Of a DNA stretch of 64,000 nucleotides, positions 61,247 through 64,000 are shown piece by piece. The translations under genes were made by a program, and so were the position numbers. Source of the stretch: Paeniglutamicibacter kerguelensis (GTDB taxonomy: Bacteria; Actinomycetota; Actinomycetes; Actinomycetales; Micrococcaceae); contig NZ_JAGIOF010000001.1 in assembly GCF_017876535.1 (NCBI RefSeq), positions 1,054,001 to 1,118,000 on the forward strand. Direction: 5' to 3'. A model generated the notes under the pieces. The model made no database searches. It had not been told where the DNA came from and saw only the letters and a program-made list of their open reading frames with translations. Position 1 is the stretch's first letter. Every line of letters begins with the position of its first letter.

Positions 61247-61807
61247 CTACATCGCCTTGGCTGCCGCGTCTTTTTCCGTCTTGGCCCCGGCATTGAGCAG
61301 TTCGCCGTGATCGTTTTCCAGGTGGGAGCGGATGAACCACTGGAACTGTTCCAGTTCTCCGGTCTGGCCGATCAAGATGTCCTCGGTGACTGGGTCCAGT
61401 GCGCCGATTTCCGCTATGCACTCGCGCATGGATCCGATGACGCCCGAGTAGACCAGGTCAAGGGCGGCCAGGTGCTCGCCGGTGCTTGCCCTGTTGATGG
61501 AATAGTCGTCCCAACCGCGTTTCTTGACCAGGTCGCCGGCCAGGCCGTTGGGAGCGACGCCCAGGGTGGCCATGCGTTCGGCCAACACATCCACCATGTG
61601 CCTGACGCTGTCGATCTGCGGGTCGAGCATTTCATGAACACCGATGAAATCTCGTCCCACGACATTCCAGTGGGCATGCTTGAGGGTCAGCTGCAGATCG
61701 TTGAGGGCGTGCAGGCGCATCTGCAATGCCTTGCCCACCTTCTGTCCGTCCTTGAGTTCAAGGCCGGGTACCGTGAATTTTGCCTTCGAGCCGTTGTTTG
61801 CTGACAT
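61247..61807 (-). CDS. dps: Dps family DNA-protection ferritin
   Basis: A 186-residue mini-ferritin that stores iron and protects DNA under starvation or oxidative stress. The ferroxidase region is seen in LKHAHWNVVGRDFIGVHEML and the following DSVRHMVDVLAERMATLG. The C-terminus is rich in lysine and alanine (KTEKDAAAKA), which in some Dps proteins binds DNA. GGAGG lies six bases before the ATG at 61807. Confidence 0.93.
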   Translation of the reverse strand: MSANNGSKAKFTVPGLELKDGQKVGKALQMRLHALNDLQLTLKHAHWNVVGRDFIGVHEMLDPQIDSVRHMVDVLAERMATLGVAPNGLAGDLVKKRGWDDYSINRASTGEHLAALDLVYSGVIGSMRECIAEIGALDPVTEDILIGQTGELEQFQWFIRSHLENDHGELLNAGAKTEKDAAAKAM

Positions 61808-61906
61808 TGATGCCTCCTTCATGGGTAGCGCCCCAGGGATCGTGGCGCGTGTGTATGTACTTTCCGACGTGGTGTCTGGCCGAGCCCGCAAAGAGCGTGG
61901 GCGGGG

Positions 61907-62332
61907 CTACCCGCCCATGTCCGGGTCGATGCCCTGCCATGATGGAGCATCCGGGCCTTTTGGCTTGGGTGAATTCTCGACGTGGCGCGTGGCGCGCCAC
62001 ATGACGGCGGCACACGCGGCGGCGATCAGCGCGGCCACTCCCAGGCACACAAGGACCCCGCGAGCCTTTGAGTGGTGGGTGCCGTACTTCCGCTGCGCCG
62101 TGGCCAGCGACTTCCCGATCGACTTCCGCGCACGCCTGGCCATCGCGCGGTTGCCCGTCACCGTGGCGAGGACTTCCTCCGAGGCACGCGACAACCCCTG
62201 GGGGTCGATCCGGTCCACGGCCCGCCGCAAGGAATCCTCCAGGTGCTGTGGGTATTCCTGTTTGGCCTTCTGCGACCAGAGTTCGAGTCGCTTCGTGACG
62301 TTCTTCATCTGCTTTTCGGCATGTGTCATCAT
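61907..62332 (-). CDS. Hypothetical one-helix membrane protein
   Basis: A 141-residue protein: a basic, helical N-terminal 85 residues (KNVTKRLELWSQKAKQ, then TGNRAMARRARKSIGKSLA), one membrane helix at about 92-112 (VLVCLGVAALIAAACAAVMW) and a short acidic, proline-rich tail. The family is not recognised. The start is the ATG at 62332 (62329 is also possible), with AAGGGG upstream. It follows dps on the same strand with its own start region, so it may be a stress gene too. Confidence 0.7.
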   Translation of the reverse strand: MMTHAEKQMKNVTKRLELWSQKAKQEYPQHLEDSLRRAVDRIDPQGLSRASEEVLATVTGNRAMARRARKSIGKSLATAQRKYGTHHSKARGVLVCLGVAALIAAACAAVMWRATRHVENSPKPKGPDAPSWQGIDPDMGG

Positions 62333-62670
62333 TGCAGGCCCCTTCGCGCCTCGGCCGTTGAATTGTCCTACTGTGGCCAACCTAGACTCATCTAACGCCG
62401 CAGGCAAGGACTAGCCGTGAAATCCCCTCCCACCACACACTCGAACAAATGTTCTATTCGTGGGTTGGGTGGATGGCCCCGGCGGCAGCGGAACCGCCCG
62501 CGATCCCCGGGAACCGTCCCCTCGGCGCAGAAGAACGGCCATGCGTTGTGCGCACCCTTTCGCGCCCCCAGTGCATCCTCTGCCCACCACTTGCGCCGGC
62601 CCGCCGGATGAGTAGGGTGACGCATAGAGGGGACTGGGAACGCCGAGCGCGGGAAAGGGGAATGCACGCC
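62333..62670. other. 338-base divergent intergenic region with a LexA-box-like palindrome
   Basis: The gap between the one-helix protein gene and the histidine kinase gene has no convincing frame. The main signal is TCGAACAAATGTTCTA (62441-62456), which fits the CGAAC-N4-GTTC core of the LexA/SOS box known from actinobacteria and Bacillus. TAGACT and TAGGTT-like boxes lie at 62382-62395. G-rich sequence precedes the kinase start. Confidence 0.55.

Positions 62671-64000
<1,330 letters not shown>

Overview
The window looks like chromosome from a high-G+C actinobacterium of the Micrococcaceae, closest in style to Arthrobacter or Paeniglutamicibacter. The evidence is gene order (a DUF3039 protein and a helicase, then pncB, clpS, a DUF2017 protein, murI, an MBL hydrolase, rph and rdgB), a manganese-type homoprotocatechuate dioxygenase like that of Arthrobacter, and many start codons lying 6-7 bases after a TANNNT -10 box, the pattern of leaderless mRNAs. 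No rRNA, tRNA, insertion sequence, prophage or CRISPR array was seen. The genus is inferred from these signs and was not tested.

Layout. 1-6.2 kb: the end of a CnoX-like co-chaperone; an iron-box-controlled gene fusing an AMP-ligase, a carrier domain and a membrane acyltransferase, plus a membrane partner; and a divergent ABC exporter. 6.2-16.4 kb: mostly conserved housekeeping genes (DUF3039, helicase, pncA, pncB, clpS, DUF2017, murI, MBL hydrolase, rph, rdgB), interrupted by a GIY-YIG nuclease preceded by about 400 bases of apparent non-coding DNA. 16.4-30.6 kb: a cupin, a frameshifted hypothetical gene, DedA, a YtrA-type regulator with its ABC transporter, an exonuclease-BRCT protein, a rhomboid-like/MprF-like fusion, a degenerate ADP-ribosylglycohydrolase, sbcD-sbcC and an MFS transporter.

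30.6-43.1 kb: a 4-hydroxyphenylacetate degradation region in two halves. The first half has an IclR regulator diverging from flavin reductase (hpaC) and hydroxylase (hpaB) genes, with an MHS transporter downstream. The second half, on the minus strand, is an operon of an FAH-RraA fusion, a GntR regulator, the semialdehyde dehydrogenase (hpaE) and the ring-cleavage dioxygenase (hpaD). Between them sits a small group of stress-type genes: two phosphoribosyltransferase paralogues, a META-domain lipoprotein and a GlsB-type membrane protein. Together the catabolic genes would take up 4-hydroxyphenylacetate, hydroxylate it to homoprotocatechuate, open the ring, oxidise the semialdehyde and start processing the product.

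43.1-50.5 kb: a long non-coding stretch, a drug-efflux-type MFS transporter, an alpha/beta hydrolase, and a translationally coupled SWIM zinc-finger and DUF6493 pair. 50.7-56.6 kb: de novo NAD synthesis (nrtR-type NUDIX regulator, nadA, nadB, nadC and a cysteine desulfurase that could build the NadA Fe-S cluster), with a large palindrome at the front. 56.6-64 kb: a TOPRIM protein, a TetR-controlled pair (DUF2269-like membrane protein and SnoaL-like protein), an M20 peptidase, a frameshifted DUF4440 gene, dps, a one-TM hypothetical protein, a LexA-box-like palindrome and the first 443 codons of a GAF histidine kinase.

The strongest leads for something new are the iron-box AMP-ligase/carrier/acyltransferase fusion, the rhomboid-pseudoprotease/MprF-like fusion, the FAH-RraA fusion in the hpa operon, and several unassigned operator palindromes.
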